Both the position numbers and the translations under genes were made by a program. Below are positions 48,612 through 63,355 of a stretch of 64,000 bases of DNA, one piece after another; position 1 is the first letter of the stretch; every line of letters starts with the position of its first letter. The notes under the pieces are model-generated. The model was not told where the DNA came from and made no database searches. It worked only from the letters and a program-made list of their open reading frames with translations. Source of the stretch: Loxodes magnus (Eukaryota; Ciliophora; Karyorelictea; Loxodida; Loxodidae); NCBI GenBank assembly GCA_946699065.1, contig CAMPDV010000285.1, forward strand, positions 62,001 to 126,000, written 5' to 3'.

Positions 48612-49592
48612 TCAAAGTGGAGATATTTAGAAGTTAGACAGGATATTAAAATTAAATTGTATTGGATAAAAACAGGTGCTTGCACTTAAAATAAATACTT
48701 AATCAATGTTAATCTTATTGTTAAATGAAAATTCTTCACTATCAACTTTATTATCAGGTGAAAGCTGTTAAGAAGAAATTTCCTCGTTTATTAGTTATAC
48801 AATTTTTGAGGAATTTATCATTACAGGCGTTTTCCTTGCCTTTACTATTTCTAAATTTTTCTTTATGTCTGTGAAATTCTTTTATAGCGTGTCAAGTTTC
48901 TAGTACTGGTTCTTAACTCTTTTCACATCAATCATAAGGATATTCAGCGATAGTAGTTCACTCTGTAGTAGTCATTCATGCATTACTCGGCCAAAGTTTT
49001 CTGTATTATTGGAATTGAAGTTAAACAATCCAAAGATGGATTCGTATTATAAGCAGAGCTCTATTACATTCTTGAGGTTTAATTTCTAGCTTAGTTGTAC
49101 TTGCTTACTTTTTCAAAGAAATAGTCTCTTATCGTTTACTATACTTTAAATAAAAGATTAGTTTAGGTGCATTGTGATGAAAGAAGAAACATCAAAATCA
49201 AGCATAACTTTGAACTTATGATCTGTTTTAAACAATATAAGATAGTGAGATTAAAGACAGCAGCAACTGGAGTTAAAGATCACTCCAAACTACGATTTGG
49301 AAGAGCAACTCTAAGTTTTAGCCACAAAATAGCTCTTAATTCTATAATGTAGCAAGCTTTATAAAAATTCAGGGATTAGCTAAACTTCGTTTATCTCCTT
49401 TTTCGATATGGTGAAACTTTCATTCTCATTAATTACAATAACAGAGTTAGGATAAAAGTTTGAACAGTCTACAAAATAGTCATTTTCATTTCTTTTCTTA
49501 CATTCATTACACCCCATATTGTTAAGCGTATTTTTAAATTCAAATTGCTAAAGATAAATTATCTTAAAATCTTCAATTTCAATTAATTTCAT
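48612..49592 (-). CDS. Unknown protein with N-terminal CxxC motif
   Basis: A clean minus-strand frame of 327 codons from ATG 49592 to TGA 48612-48614, without introns. The G+C content and amino-acid mix (many Ser, Asn, Glu, Asp, Phe) are unlike the flanks. C28-N-E-C31 followed by a Cys near residue 43 could bind metal. A Cys-rich S-S-C-C-C patch lies near residue 110, and a helical segment with V-K-R-V-K-N-Q-Y-Q-K-L-D near residue 210. I do not recognise the family. A diverged B-box or RING-associated protein is possible but unproven. Confidence 0.6.
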
Positions 49593-50263
49593 TTAGCACT
49601 CCTTAAATCTAATTACTTTACCATTTGTACCTTGCTTTAGTGAGGAATATCAATTCAAATAATTCTAATAAAAAGTCCTCATTACCAAAGGATAGTTCAA
49701 GTAAGATATGAAGATAGTAAGCTTTAAAAATGCTACTATTTTAGAATCAGAGATGCCCCATAAATAAAGAGAATGAGAATATACCTTTAATGATAAATCA
49801 TTTTGGCTATATAGAAGATAGTGAAGCAATCAATAAATGAATATTTACTTAATGCAATCAAAGTTGATATTAATGCTTAAATTATTGAGTGAAGATTTAT
49901 TATTATTATCTCAGATTGCTACTTCCATAAGATAGGAATAAGGTAATTTTCTTAAAGGTAGTTGAATGTAGTTAGTTATAGATTGAAAACTATAAATAAC
50001 TATTAAATAAAGTAACTACTAAAAGAGATCTGAATATTAAGAACTAAATTTTCCGTTAGTCTTTAAATTTTGTCTTAAGAATATTTCGAGATTATTTGAC
50101 TTAGAATAATAATAAAGTGCCTTCCTTTATTAAAGATTAATTAAAATGTAGGATAGACTTTCATAAATTAAATTACATTGTGAAGGTAATTCTTAAAGAA
50201 ATAAGATTGAGAATTGTTTATTTAAGTAAAGATTGAAAGTAAATTAAAATTTGTTATTAGTTT
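49593..50263. other. Intergenic, nothing recognised
   Basis: A+T-rich spacer between the unknown protein and the end of the CLC gene, both on the minus strand. No feature supported. Confidence 0.5.
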
Positions 50264-52534
50264 TCAGAGCTCAAAACGAGATTCCTAAGAAGCCTAAGTT
50301 ATATAGAAAATCGAGGTACTTAGAATTCTTCCTAACTTCTGCTCTACGGAATGCTCTGTCAAGTCATGCCTTGCAATTATACCAATAACTTCTCCTTAAC
50401 GATTAATGACAGGTAATGATCTTAACCCCATCGTCCTGAAAACCATAAAGGCTTTAGCAAGATTTGTTTCTTCAAAAATGACAATTGCTGAAGAGTCCAT
50501 ATCTGCCTTCAAATCCACAGTACACTCTAAGTCTTCAAATGATAAATTAACATCTTATATTTTTGGAAAAAAGGGATAAGCTTAAGAAATCTCTTGTCAT
50601 TTCAAGATGTTTTATGGTTTCTCTACGAATTGTTTTTTCTAAATTATCATTACTAGTTGATATCTACGGATCATTCCAAGAAATTTTCTCCTCTCATCAA
50701 TAACTGGGAAACTATTATGCTCACAACTTGTTAATATCTATGTTAAATGCTAAACTTTCATTTGTTAAGAGAGTGTTACAACTTGAGATGTCATTATGTC
50801 TCTTACTTCTATCAAGTTATATTCCCTAGGTTCTCTGTGCTCTAAATAAGGAAAACCTTTAAGTCTTACAATAATGTCATAAAGTCCTTAGTTGAAAAAA
50901 TCACCTACCCATTTTGTAGCTATTAATGTCATCATAATTGGAAGACCATATTAAATATTACCAGTGGCTTCTATGAGCATAACCGTTAAGCTGACTGTAT
51001 TTCTTGCCATTCCACCTAAAAGGGCAGAAGCTCCTATTAAAGCATAAACACCTCTTTCAATTTTTTTATTGAAAATTTCGTCAACAAATTTACCAACTAT
51101 CCTTCCAAACGCTGCTCCAGCATATAAATTAGGAACAAAAAGACCACTCGCAACACCAATTCCACTAGTTCAGCATGCTAGTGAATAATATACTAAAAAG
51201 AAACTAAATAAGCTGGAATATGGATATTCCCACATGCCTTCACATTGTTCAGGACTTTAATGATGGAATAGAGATTTTATACCCTCTTCGCTGGTATCGA
51301 AGAATAGATTTGCAGTTGGACTAAAATAATGTTCATCACAATAGAACTAAATTTAAGATCCTACATCCTCATAGCAATCATTTTCTTCCTTCTCATCTAC
51401 TTCATAATATTTTTCTGTGCATTCTTCAACTCAGTAAGGAACTATGAAACTGATAACAGAGACAGTGAATCCAACAAAGAGTACTTCTAAAAATCTACGG
51501 CATTTAGTAGCCAAGTATTTTTATCTAAATTTGAGTATTTTTGAGTTTACTTGGTTGAATATTGCTCCAAAGATTCCTCCGCAAATACCTATCAATATGA
51601 AAAATCCAATTTCCCAAATGTTATAATCTGTAACTGAATCAAAATCACCGAAAGAAAGCAGACCAGGAGAACTTAATTCTCCCCAGGCAACATCTTCGTC
51701 AACTGCTGAAATAAAAATGTTGAGAGTGGTTGTGCCTATTATAGCTGCGAAAAATGTTTTCATCATAATTTCTATATCCCAATGCGTAACTCCTTCTTCC
51801 AGTGCAAATAATACTCCTCCTATTGGAGCTCCGAACGCAGCTGCTACACCTGAAGCAGCACCAGCAGCCATAAATTCAGCTTTTCTTTTGTCATTTCTAA
51901 AGTGTTGTAAAGTTGGATTTTTATTGTTATGAAATAAGGTCTAGCTTGAAATAGTCCCAATTTCACCTCCAATTACAGACCCGACATGAACCATAGGTCC
52001 TTCTTTTCCTACTGGAAGTCCTCCTGAGACACTGAAAATAACTCCAAGAGCTTTGCATATCATAGTTTTAACTTCAGTAATACCAGGAATATCAATTCCG
52101 TTAAGCACGCATTTTATTTCTGGAATACCTGAACTTGCAGATTAAGGACTAATGAATGAACTTAAGATTCCAGCTAATCCTACTATTGCTGTACTATAGA
52201 AAGTGTAATATAAGAAGCAGGGATAAAATTTTCCATCAGTATCTTCTATTATATCTTCAGCTCAGTCAAACTTCGAATTTTGAATACCTTTCGAAGCAAG
52301 ATTTATCAAAAATCCCACAATACCAACTGTAAATCCAATTAAGAATAAAAGGAACCAAGTAATTACATCAACTTTCCTTCATTCCTTTTTGGTAACTTCC
52401 AAAAGATAATTAATATGAGATTTACTGCAGGGAATATCATAATTAGAAGAATCCGCGGGTTTCTTTTTCGGTTGAAGTTACTAATATTGTTGAGAAGGTA
52501 TATCCGAGCCATCTTAAATTTGCAAATGTGCCAT
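50264..52534 (-). CDS. CLC chloride channel/transporter (CLC-7/6 type)
   Basis: ATG 52534 to TGA 50264-50266, one frame of 757 codons, no intron. CLC proteins are dimeric Cl- channels or Cl-/H+ exchangers. Visible signatures: S-S-G-I-P-E-I-K (GSGIP motif), G176-K-E178-G-P with the gating Glu, [14 protein letters not shown] with the proton-pathway Glu typical of exchangers, [15 protein letters not shown], and two C-terminal CBS domains (about 570-620 and 690-740) ending H-D-L-T. The order and wording of motifs match endosomal/lysosomal CLC-7 and CLC-6 best, so an intracellular exchanger is likely. Trp such as K-K-E-W-R-K and K-F-D-W-A-E are TGA. Length is close to animal CLC-7 (about 800). Confidence 0.96.
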
Positions 52535-53008
52535 TTTTCTTTTACTAAAATTAAAGAAAAAACAAATAAATATTATACATTTCTATCTAATTTCATTTAA
52601 AAGTTAAATAAGCCTTTCCATTTAACCCTTAAACGCTTAAACATTTCTTTCCTTTAAAACTAATTTAAAATTTAAAGGTAAAATATCTTCTTCAATGTAT
52701 CTAAGAGATAAAGCAATTCTACTCCTATTCTAAAAGCTGAAACTTAGGATAGATTTGATTTATCTATTTTAAATAATGCATAAATAGCAAATATGCTTGA
52801 TGGTCTCGTTTTAAAATATTTGTGATTACTAGTCTACTTTGTAAAGCATAATAAGACATCAATTTTATATTTATCAATTAAAAAACTTTTAAGCATTTCA
52901 TATTTAACAACTAATAACAAACTAATTTCTAATGAGCCATTTAATGAAAATCTCTTTAGTTTAAGTTAGTCATCTTACCTGATAATTAAAGGTTGGATTG
53001 ATAATGAA
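52535..53008. other. A+T-rich intergenic region
   Basis: Upstream region of the CLC gene; no promoter element can be named and no gene is seen. Confidence 0.45.
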
Positions 53009-54550
53009 ATGAGGGAAGTAGAGTCAGCTAATTTTTAAAATTTTTATAACTGAAGAAAGTATTAGGTTGAAGATATGCCAGTAAATAAACCAAAGTGATA
53101 TACTTAGAAAATATACTAAGCTTATTTAATCATCTAAAGAAGATAAAGAAATGCAAGTGAAGTGTAAAAGTTTATTTGATTTAATCTAGTATATTAGTTA
53201 TTTTTTATTTCTTTAGAAATCAAAACAATAAAGACCCTTTTTAATAACTACTTATGATCTTAATCTAACTAATCTTAGAATAAAGAAAGCATGATAATTG
53301 TTTAATATATATCTTAGATTTAGCATCTGTTGGTTTATTTAACTTAATTTTATACTTTTGAATGTTAAAAATAGTATGAGATAGATAGAACCAGAAAGAG
53401 TAATCAGATGTTTAGCTTTTTCATTCAAAGAAAAATCTATTAATGAAGTAGATTAATATTGTACATTTGAAGAGAACAGTCATTATAATTTCATTCTCAG
53501 TCTATACTTTTAAAAAAGGAAAAAATAATTAAATAGCACAACAAATTCCTTAACTCAGCTTTTATTTACTGAAAGTTTGTAGAAAAACCAAAAGGCAAAA
53601 GTGATACCCTCATCTAAAATTAAATTCTCAAGTAAGCAATTTTTTCTACTTTTATAGCTTTTTAATTTTATGGTTTAAATTCCTGAAATATAGTTAAAAG
53701 TTTTCTTGTTCTAACTATTAATAAGCAAAAGAATTAAATTTATAGTTAAGAGTCTTTCTAAAAGATTTTAGTTTTAGTTTTATACTGATAATGTTTAACT
53801 CCCTTTGGAGTCTTTATTTTTATAATTATTTTGGCTATAAATTACTATATCTTTGATGAACTTCAATTGAATAGTAACTTTTATAAAGCTAATAATTTAT
53901 ATATCCTGACTCTATTAAATCTTTCATATAATTATAGTGGTGATATTGACTGAAAAAGATAACTAAAGGTATATTTTTAAATAGGGATTACCATTTCTAT
54001 AATTTTAGGTTTATGTGTTTTGAGATTTAAATATCCTTATTTTCAAAATCAGGGAACTCTCATAAAATAAAAGCAAGAATCTTCAATGCTATATGATAAA
54101 TTTGGACAGATAAATTTATTTGAGCGACTAAGAGATTTATTCATAGACATTTAAGGCATTAATAAATCGATGTATTACCAAAAAGAATTCTTAAAGCAAG
54201 TAAACTTAATAATCAAAAAATAAGGAATGCTTTAAACTAAACTTATATCTTAGTCTAGTTAACTATAGCAAATTATGAGATTAATACTGAGCATCTATAT
54301 ATGTTTATATATATATGACTGGCTTTCTTATTATATAAAATTTAGGCTGTAATTAAATTATAACTCTTAAAAGTCTAAGTGTAATATGATGTATAGTAGT
54401 GAATATGAAAACTAGAAGGAAATTTCTTTTTATAAAGCGTTGAATGACTAATTATTTATCATATGGAGGCTAATATTTTTACCTTAATTTCTTTAAGTGT
54501 ATGCATATATAATCGCTAAAGTAGTTATATATACTTAAATAATGATTAAC
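53009..54550 (+). CDS. Hypothetical protein, weak support
   Basis: From ATG 53009 the first 45 residues are convincingly protein-like (E-D-M-P-V-N-K-P-K-W-Y-T-Q-K-I-Y). A second good stretch lies at about 53390-53620 (I-D-R-T-R-K-S-N-Q-M-F, and V-E-K-P-K-G-K-S-D). The rest is hydrophobic and near background. It would be convergent with the zinc-finger gene ending at 54601. Unknown family; extent uncertain. Confidence 0.3.
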
Positions 54551-54600
54551 TAACATACTCAATTAGTGTTAAATCAGCTTCCTTTACTGTTTAAAAGCGA

Positions 54601-55748
<1,148 letters not shown>

Positions 55749-56128
55749 CTTTATTTAATATTTTTTATTTAAATCTCTAGCAAACGTTAACTATTTTTAC
55801 TTTTTGGATCAATCATAGATATCATTTTAAGTAGGAGTAAACACGCTATCAAGCATCTTCAGTCAATATTATGAATTTATTATAAAAGCTTTATGAGAAA
55901 GTCAGTTGGGTTATCTATTGAAGCTATAGTAACTTCTAAGAGGGGAAAGTGAAATAAAACGGAGGTAAGAAAATAGAAAATTATAAGTATCTATAAAGCA
56001 TTTACTAGCCACTGCTTATATCAATGTAATCTATCTTTCCTCAATTTCTTATACATTCTAGTTAATAATTGAAGGAAGATCTAGGTGAGATTATGAGATC
56101 TAAAAGCTACTTAGTTGGATTTGTATTG

Positions 56129-56860
56129 ATGGAAAGAAAGTGCTTTGAATATTAACTGTAGAAAATAATCTTGAAAGTTATAAATTTCAAAGTTTTATTA
56201 TCAAAGATGGAAGGATAAAAGTCTAAGATCTTGTAGATCTTTATGATATGATTGGTTTAATATAAGTATAAGTACTATATGGTTGAAGTTTATTTTGCTT
56301 GAAAGTAAAGTTCATCCTTAAGGATAAAAAGTCTAATATAAAAATAAAATAGAAAGGTTGTAATTCTTAAAGCTTCTAGTTAGTTGAATAATATTTTTAT
56401 ATTTAATACTAAAAGTCTAATAGATAGTAAAAATATAGCAAGTCTAAAAAGAAAAGAGGTATTCTCTCTGTGAGTTATAATAAATAATTTATTTAGCAAA
56501 CTTGGTATTTTTATTAGTTTGATTTATCACTAATAAAGTTAGAAAAATATATAAAATAGCTTCTATAAACTAAAGCAAAATTCTAGAATGAATTGAAATT
56601 CAAAAGATTTGCTTTAATTGATAAAACGCTTATATAGGATTTAAAGTCAATCTCTAAATAAATAATCATCTTTAGAGTAAAAACCATAAAATTAAGTAAG
56701 AATAGATTTTAATAAAATCAATTTAGAAAAATACCAAAACAAGCATAAAGGCACTATTGAATAATTTAAGACTGAGCTACCAAGGTTGGATAGAAAATAA
56801 ATTTGGCTATTAAAAGAATTATTTTAAAGAATTTAGATATAAATAATTGAAAAAAATTGA
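56129..56860 (+). CDS. Hypothetical basic protein
   Basis: A plus-strand frame of 244 codons, ATG 56129 to TGA 56858-56860. It is Lys/Gln/Ile-rich with a charged C-terminal third (T-E-L-P-R-L-D-R-K-Q-I-W-L-L-K-E). Another frame beginning ATG 55893 (M-R-K-S-V-G-L-S-I-E-A) also looks protein-like, so an upstream exon is possible. It would converge on the coiled-coil gene, only 61 bases from its stop. No family recognised. Confidence 0.35.
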
Positions 56861-56921
56861 GAACACTTTGATATTAACAATGCTTATTTATTAAGTAAAA
56901 CTAAAATAAAAAAGGTTTTCA

Positions 56922-59900
56922 TCAGTTTTTTTTACAATAACTATCAAGAATAAATTTCATCCTTTTCGCATAGTTATATTCCATTGGATCTATAAGCTTT
57001 TGTTTCTCTTTTTGCATATTATTGTTTGTAAACTTAAAATTTTTTGAGTGTCCCTCACTCCTGAATGAAGAAGGAAATGTTGAAATTTCTGACATATTAC
57101 TTTCGGAGGTGTTGATTTAAATTAACGGCAGCTATTTATAAGAGTAACCTTGTTTTGCTAAAACTTTTTCATATTTGATTAGCGCTTCTTGGGCTGAAAT
57201 GCGAAATTTTTGAGACTTAACTTTAGACTCTAACGATTTATTCTACATGCCTAGGATTTTTCTTTTTGGAGACAGTTATTCACTCCTCTATACAGCTCTT
57301 TCTTCACTTCTATTTTACTTGCTCTTATTTGATAATAGTTTGATAGGAAACTTATTATTATCCAAATTTTAGTTTATTCTTACTGTCAGTGCAAACTACT
57401 TGTTAGTCATTTTGTCTGGATTTAAGTCATTCATCTTATTAATATCCAATATTCCTCTGAAATTTCTAGCTAGCTATTTCTCTAAATTGCTTTTTTAGGC
57501 ATTTAAATACTAGATTTTCTTTCCTTCTGAGTTGTAATGAGCTTAGAGTTAAGAGTTTCATGTTCTCTTTTAGCTTCTTATTGCCAATGAATTTCTGTAT
57601 AAAACCTTACTTATTTAGATAAATTTCATTCTTTTCCCTTGAAGTTTTACTTTTGATTGAAGAATTTAGATCTTCTTCGTTTACAGTAGTAAATCTGAAT
57701 ATTTTATCGCTAAAGCTTGAATTTAGTTTTCCGTTACACTCTTTCTTAAACTTTTGAATAAAAAAGGAGTTCTAAGTTTTAGATATTAAGCTTATTTATT
57801 TATCACTTAACTACTAAGTCAGCCAGCTTTTGTTCTTATCCTTGCTCTTTATATAGTTTTCTATAAGTCTGTATTTTTTGTAATTTTATTCCTTCTCTTT
57901 AAGCCTTAAATCTCTACATGACTGCTATTGCTCTTCTATACCTTTAAATGTTTTAGGTTCTAACGAGCATACTTATAAATTGTCATTATCATCTGTAGAA
58001 ATACTAAAAAATGAGTCTTTTCTACTAATTGAATTATTTATGTGAAGCTCTCTGAATTTTTCTATTTCAAAGTAATTTTTCAAATTTGTAAAAGTTGTTT
58101 TGTTTCTTTCTAGCTAACCTTTTGCAGAGTTTTTATTTTGACTTAAGTCTTTGGATTGCTAAGTTTTAGAAAACCTTATATTTTTTTTACTTATTGGAAT
58201 TTTCTGAGTCTATTCATTTTCCTAATCCTAGAATCTTACGCTTCATATCTAATCGTAAGATTTGTCTAAAATATTTGCTGCAATTAACTTCTAAATCAAT
58301 TTTTTCGGCACTGCATTATTCTTTTTCTTTAGTAATCTGGTGTAGTGCTCTCTATACTACTAGACTATTTATCACGCCACTTTCACTTTTGAGGTAAAAA
58401 CGTAGAATAGTATTAATAATTCTCTAATCAGCTGCGCTTTCCTCTCTTCTGCTATCCTTTCAATCTACATCATTCTTTCTTCTTCACTTTCATACTTTTA
58501 TATTTTCTAGAAAAAATCGATAAATCAGTTCTTAAATTAAAAATCTACTTTAGGTCCAAGCAATCCTTTTTTATCCTTGTTGTCAACTATCTGCATTAAA
58601 TACAAAAGCTGCAGTGTTACAAGAGCTATTTGCTAAGAGGTTTTGATTTTCTGCATTATCTAAATGTTTGCTTTCTTCTGCTTCAGAATTTTCGAAAACC
58701 AATTCCAAGTTTTTTAGTATTCCGTCTCTTATACTTAACTAGAAAGATATTGATATTTTTTACTTTCCCCTAGAATAAATTCCTCTATTATTTAATCTCT
58801 ATCTTTACTTACTTAAGTAAGTTTATGTTATAAGTTCAATAGTTTTTCATTATATTCTCTTAGCTAGTCTTCTAAGTTATGAAATTAGTTCATTGATTAC
58901 TGGTATTTAAGAATTATTACATCAGGCTCGTCCGTTTAGAATAGATGGCATGCTTTCTTTCAAAGTTAGTTTATCCTAGTGATCTAGAGCATCTATAGTA
59001 TTTTCAGTTCGTTTATATTTTGCTATTTATTTTACAGAGATGCATGTCTTTCTTTTAGTCTTTTAATTGATTCCTCCATTGATTTTTTCATCTCCCTCTT
59101 TTTTTCTGTTATTATCATTTTGAATTATAACTAACTCTAGGCTTAACTTATTTCGTTTTCTTTTTCCTTTCTTTTTGTTTCATGATTTTAAAGCATTTTT
59201 TTTTTGCTGATTTCAATGAGCCTTTCCTTATACTTGGCACCTGTTTCACTTTTCGTTAGCGATAAAAATACTTCCTTCAAATTCTAAATCTTACTCTATA
59301 AGTGATCGTTTGCATTTATCAGTTGATTCACTCTTTCTCTAGTTACTCTATCTTATTTTTTAATTCTAGCCTAAATATGCTTATATCTTTAATTATCCAG
59401 CTCTGTCATTTCACTATCATATCTTAGAAATAAACTTACATATCTTAATTTAATCTATCAAGCTCCTGTTCTAACTTCTACACCTAGCTATTATCTTAAG
59501 TATGCTGCAATATCCTCTATTACCATAGCTCACTTTAATCCTTTTCTTACTCAAGCTAAGACTAAATAGACATAAGAAACAGTTCCTTCTGCTAATTCTA
59601 AATCTTATACTTGTTGGCTATTTTTTCATATAGCTCTTTATTATAATTTAAGTCCAAAGAGAAAAGCTAATCCGCTTCTTTTTCAGGTTATTTATTCTTT
59701 TTTTTTAGTTATATTCCAGCATTCAACTAATAAGGCTCCAAGTCAGAATCATTTAGTCTGTATCAAGTTAAATGACTAGATTAAACTTACTGATTCTAAG
59801 CCTCCGAATTTTTTTTATAAACAGTTTAGCTTTTTATAATATTTGCTTCCGTTAAATCTTAGCTCCCCTCTTATAAATAGGATATCTAGCTTCCTTGAGA

Positions 59901-59939
59901 GCTTTTGGAATTTACTGAAGATTTTTTGGTTACCTTCAT
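56922..59939 (-). CDS. Large coiled-coil protein
   Basis: About 1,000 residues, ATG 59939 to TGA 56922-56924. One intron is clear: 59423-59439 (17 nt, GTAAGT...AAG). Removing it joins L-N-Q-D-I to Y-D-S-E-M-T-E-L-D. The total length then is not a multiple of three, so at least one more intron exists. The N-terminus is Ser/Gln-rich. Residues about 120-750 are dominated by heptad-type Leu/Lys/Glu/Gln sequence (for example E-R-V-N-Q-L-I-N-A-N-D-H-L-Q-S-K). The C-terminus is basic and not coiled (S-Q-K-F-R-I-S-A-Q-E-A-L). Such proteins in ciliates are often cytoskeletal or basal-body components; that is only an analogy. Confidence 0.75.
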
Positions 59940-60633
59940 TTTTAAAATATAAATAAATCTAATATGCATTGAAACTAGCTATTATACAAACTAGCTATTT
60001 TTCTATTTAAATTAATTATAAATATCTCATCCTCATAACTTTTATCTTCGTCTACTTGTTTACTCTTCTACATTCTTGTCAATTTACTTTACCCTCTTGG
60101 TATAGTTTTAATCTTGTTTTTGAGTGCTATAATTTAGTTTTCTCGCTAAATAACATACTAGTTGTTTTATCTTCTCAGTGAAGCAAATTTCTGGTTTTAT
60201 AAAAACTAAGTTTTAGCTTTAGTTGCTAAAAATTAGTTAATTGAGATAGAAGTCAAAAATCTCCATTAGAGGACATTCTAATAGCTTAATCTTAAATTAT
60301 TACCGTAAGTTCAAATAGCCTTTTATTTATTTACAGCTAAAAGCTAATGAAAATTCACACTAGATATTAGTTTTTTCCCTTTCTAAGAAAGGTAATATAA
60401 AGATACTTGTTAAAGTAGAGATTTGCTGATATATATAAAAGCTTAAATGCATAAAGGTAATAATGGAATAATAATGACAGTTGTGATATTTATATAGCAA
60501 CTAGTATTTTGAGTTGAGTTTAATGAAAGCTAGACTTGAATTTAATGGAAATTATATTATTCTTAATGCCTTGAAAAGATAATGCTTTCGTTAGCTTTTT
60601 TAAGAAAATGGAGGGAAATTTAGTTTATAAAAA
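59940..60633. other. Upstream region of the coiled-coil gene
   Basis: A minus-strand stretch from ATG 60276 (M-S-S-N-G-D-F-W) to about 60030 is protein-like and could be a small gene or a 5' exon of the coiled-coil gene at 59939. I could not find a convincing splice. The remainder is A+T-rich. Confidence 0.3.
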
Positions 60634-60706
60634 TGCGGTTTGTGAGGATCGAACTCACGACCTTCAGATTATGAGACTGACGCGCTACCGACTGCGCTAA
60701 AACCGC
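60634..60706 (-). tRNA. tRNA-Met (CAT), elongator type, second copy
   Basis: On the minus strand this is base-for-base identical over 73 nt to the gene at 31018-31090: same arms, same CAT anticodon (60671-60673 on the plus strand as ATG). It also has a T5 run directly after the gene. Flanks are unrelated to those of the first copy, so only the gene body is conserved. Confidence 0.97.
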
Positions 60707-60759
60707 GTTACTAAAGAAAAGGTGAATTATAGTTAAAGAAGTAATTATATATAAGCTAT

Positions 60760-61577
60760 GAAATTAATATTAGAATTGCTAAGGCAAGAGTTAAAAGCTA
60801 GGTAAAATAATATTAACATCCCTAATCAATACATAACTGATAGAAGGTATCTTTTTATAAAGGAGTAAACTTTACAATTATACTTATAGAACAAAAAAAA
60901 GTTTCTTTAAAGATATTAACTAGAAATCTAATCAGCGTAATATCAAGTATCCGAGTTAAGTTAAAAAGATTGAATAAAGAGAATTAGCTGTTATAAGATT
61001 ATCATATTTTTTAAAAGAAGTAATTAAAATTTTTTATTATGATATGACTTGTTCTAATCTCTTTTTTAGTTAAATCAAAAGATATAAGAGTAACAAAAGA
61101 TAAAATTGAGAGTAGATAAAATACCTTTAAAACTAAAATTAAGATATCAGTCTCTTATGACAGATTCCTTCTTTATCTAATTTGCTAAATAAATCTATTA
61201 AATTAAACTTGTCTTGTCTATTTATCTTTGGCTTTATAAATGACTTTCATAAATTCAACTTTGATTTGGAGCATAAAATTTCTTAATTTTTCCTTTGTTA
61301 ATTATATAAAAACTTAATTTTCAAATTTTTTCAAGCATTAAGGATAAAAGCTTAAATGATTTCTAGCATAGAAATTTCTCTCCTCTATTTATTCCTTTCT
61401 TCTATATAAAAAGTATATTTGTTCTCTAAACCACCATACCTTATTTAACCATAATATAATCTCCCTATTTCTTAAGATGCTTTCAAATTGATTTTTATTC
61501 TTTAATTAAAGTCTTAGGTTCTTTTTACTCTTATAATAGCAAAAACTAATTGAAATATAAATTGTATCATGCTTCAT
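60760..61577 (-). CDS. Possible coding segment, weak support
   Basis: The minus strand from ATG 61577 reads as a basic, aromatic-rich sequence (for example V-E-F-M-K-V-I-Y-K-A-K-D-K near 61250) followed by a hydrophobic stretch near 61110. No domain or certain stop. Composition is close to background. Confidence 0.2.
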
Positions 61578-63160
61578 TATTCTCATGTCTGTTTATCTAT
61601 TCTCTTCTATGTATTTTAAACCAAGTTCATAGTTTACTTTGTATTGATCACTTTTTTATAGTGCTTAACCTTGCTAAACTTCAATTTTTGCAAATTTCCA
61701 ATATTTTTATAGAAACTTAAACCATCACAAGCGTTAGCATCTTTTGAGTAATTGATTGCATAAATAAACTTACTTAAGCAAGTTTAGAAAGATACATATT
61801 TCATGAAAATCGGGGAAAAAACTAGAAGAACTTGAAAATGAATAATAGCTTAACCTCATATAAGCAATACCATTTAATATCGATATAACAATAATAGCAG
61901 CAAGAACAATATAAAGTTAGTAATAACTAAAAAACTATTAGATCTAGATTACTAAAGTGGTATTTGATTACTTGTAAAGTATAGTAACCTAGTATATTGT
62001 TATGAGAATCGGGATATTTATATAGTTTATTATTTATATTAGCTAGATTATCTTACAAGCTTATTGATTAAGAAGTTTAGTAAGCTATTCTAAAAATTGA
62101 TCTTATATTAGTAATTACAAGAAAGAGAATCAAGTGAGGTTTGCTCAGTGTCTAAATATATAATTAAGAATAATTGTTCTAAAAAGATTTTATAGAAACT
62201 AATTAATTAATTGAGATATGCGCTTTTAGAAATAACTAGAAATATTTAAAGGCTTTTTTCAATAAATATTCATATAGAAAATAAAGCAAAATAAGATAAA
62301 TAGGAAGAGATTATGAAAGTACTTATGATGCTAGAATCTTTGATGTAAAAACTATAAAAAATAAGAATAATTTGAAATAAAGAAAAGATAATAGAGAAAA
62401 AGTATAAGCTCGATAAGAAAATTATCCTTAAAAAAGCAATAACAAAAAAATAAAGTAAATCCCTTGTTAAACCAAAATTTTTCCTTAAAAGTGAAAAAAA
62501 TTAGAAATATTAAATCTAATTGAATGAATATAGCATTTAGGAAATCTAAATTTGAAAGTTCTTAGCTAAATATTCTTACAGGAGTATAGATAAATTGAAT
62601 TAAAGCAAAAATTATTTTAAGGAAGGAAAATTTAAACTTAAGGTTTAACGAAATAATACAATTAAACAATAATTTAAATTGATTTTTCAGTTAAAATATT
62701 TATGAATAAATTTAATTTAGAATCTCTTTTATTTTTAGCATTGCCTTAATGAAAAAATGAAAATTTTAAAAATAGATATCTAATAAATTGTGAAATTTGG
62801 ACAATTAATCTTATAATATTTGTAAATATCTATATAATTAAGATTTTAAATGGTTGAATTAATAAAATAAGCTTTAAATAATTCAGATTAAAAAAGAACT
62901 ATTATTGTTGCTAAAAATATTTTAAATAATTTAAATTTATTTCTCTTTTGAATAAAAATATTTTAGTTTTAAATTATTTTGATTTAAAAATAAGGATCTA
63001 GAATACTTATATGATATATTAACAAAATTTAAAAAAACTATTAAAAAAGTAATTTTTTTATTAAAGTTAAAATTTTAAAATTCTCATTAATTATTTTAAT
63101 TAAAGCAATTTTTAATGCAAAAATAAATTAAAATCTAAATATATAATAAATAAATACATT
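61578..63160. other. A+T-rich intergenic region
   Basis: Extremely A+T-rich, especially after 62400. Nothing recognised. Confidence 0.5.
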
Positions 63161-63169
63161 TGATTATAG

Positions 63170-63355
63170 AGCGCGTAGTACTCTCATTGGTGCGCAGCTC
63201 TTTAAAAAAAATGTTTCATACTATCAAGAATGTTTGTTACTGATAAAATTATCAGATACTGGTAGACCTTGTTCAATACTGGTATAATTATTCAGTACTG
63301 ATAAAAATGTTCAATACTGATATAATTTTAGAATACTCGTAATCTTTAATACTTG
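63170..63355. repeat. Repeat terminus with degenerate TACTG tandem units
   Basis: It starts just after TGATTATAGA, as in the inverted pair at 2830 and 7272, with GCGCAGCTCTTT close by. From about 63230 to 63340 a motif like TTCAGTACTGGTATAA recurs four or five times with variation. It may be the 5' leader of the element whose ORF begins at 63547, or the end of another copy. Confidence 0.45.

Noticed and set aside
51444-51932. Plus-strand frames opposite the CLC gene
   Set aside because: They are shadows of a strongly conserved CLC core read on the minus strand.
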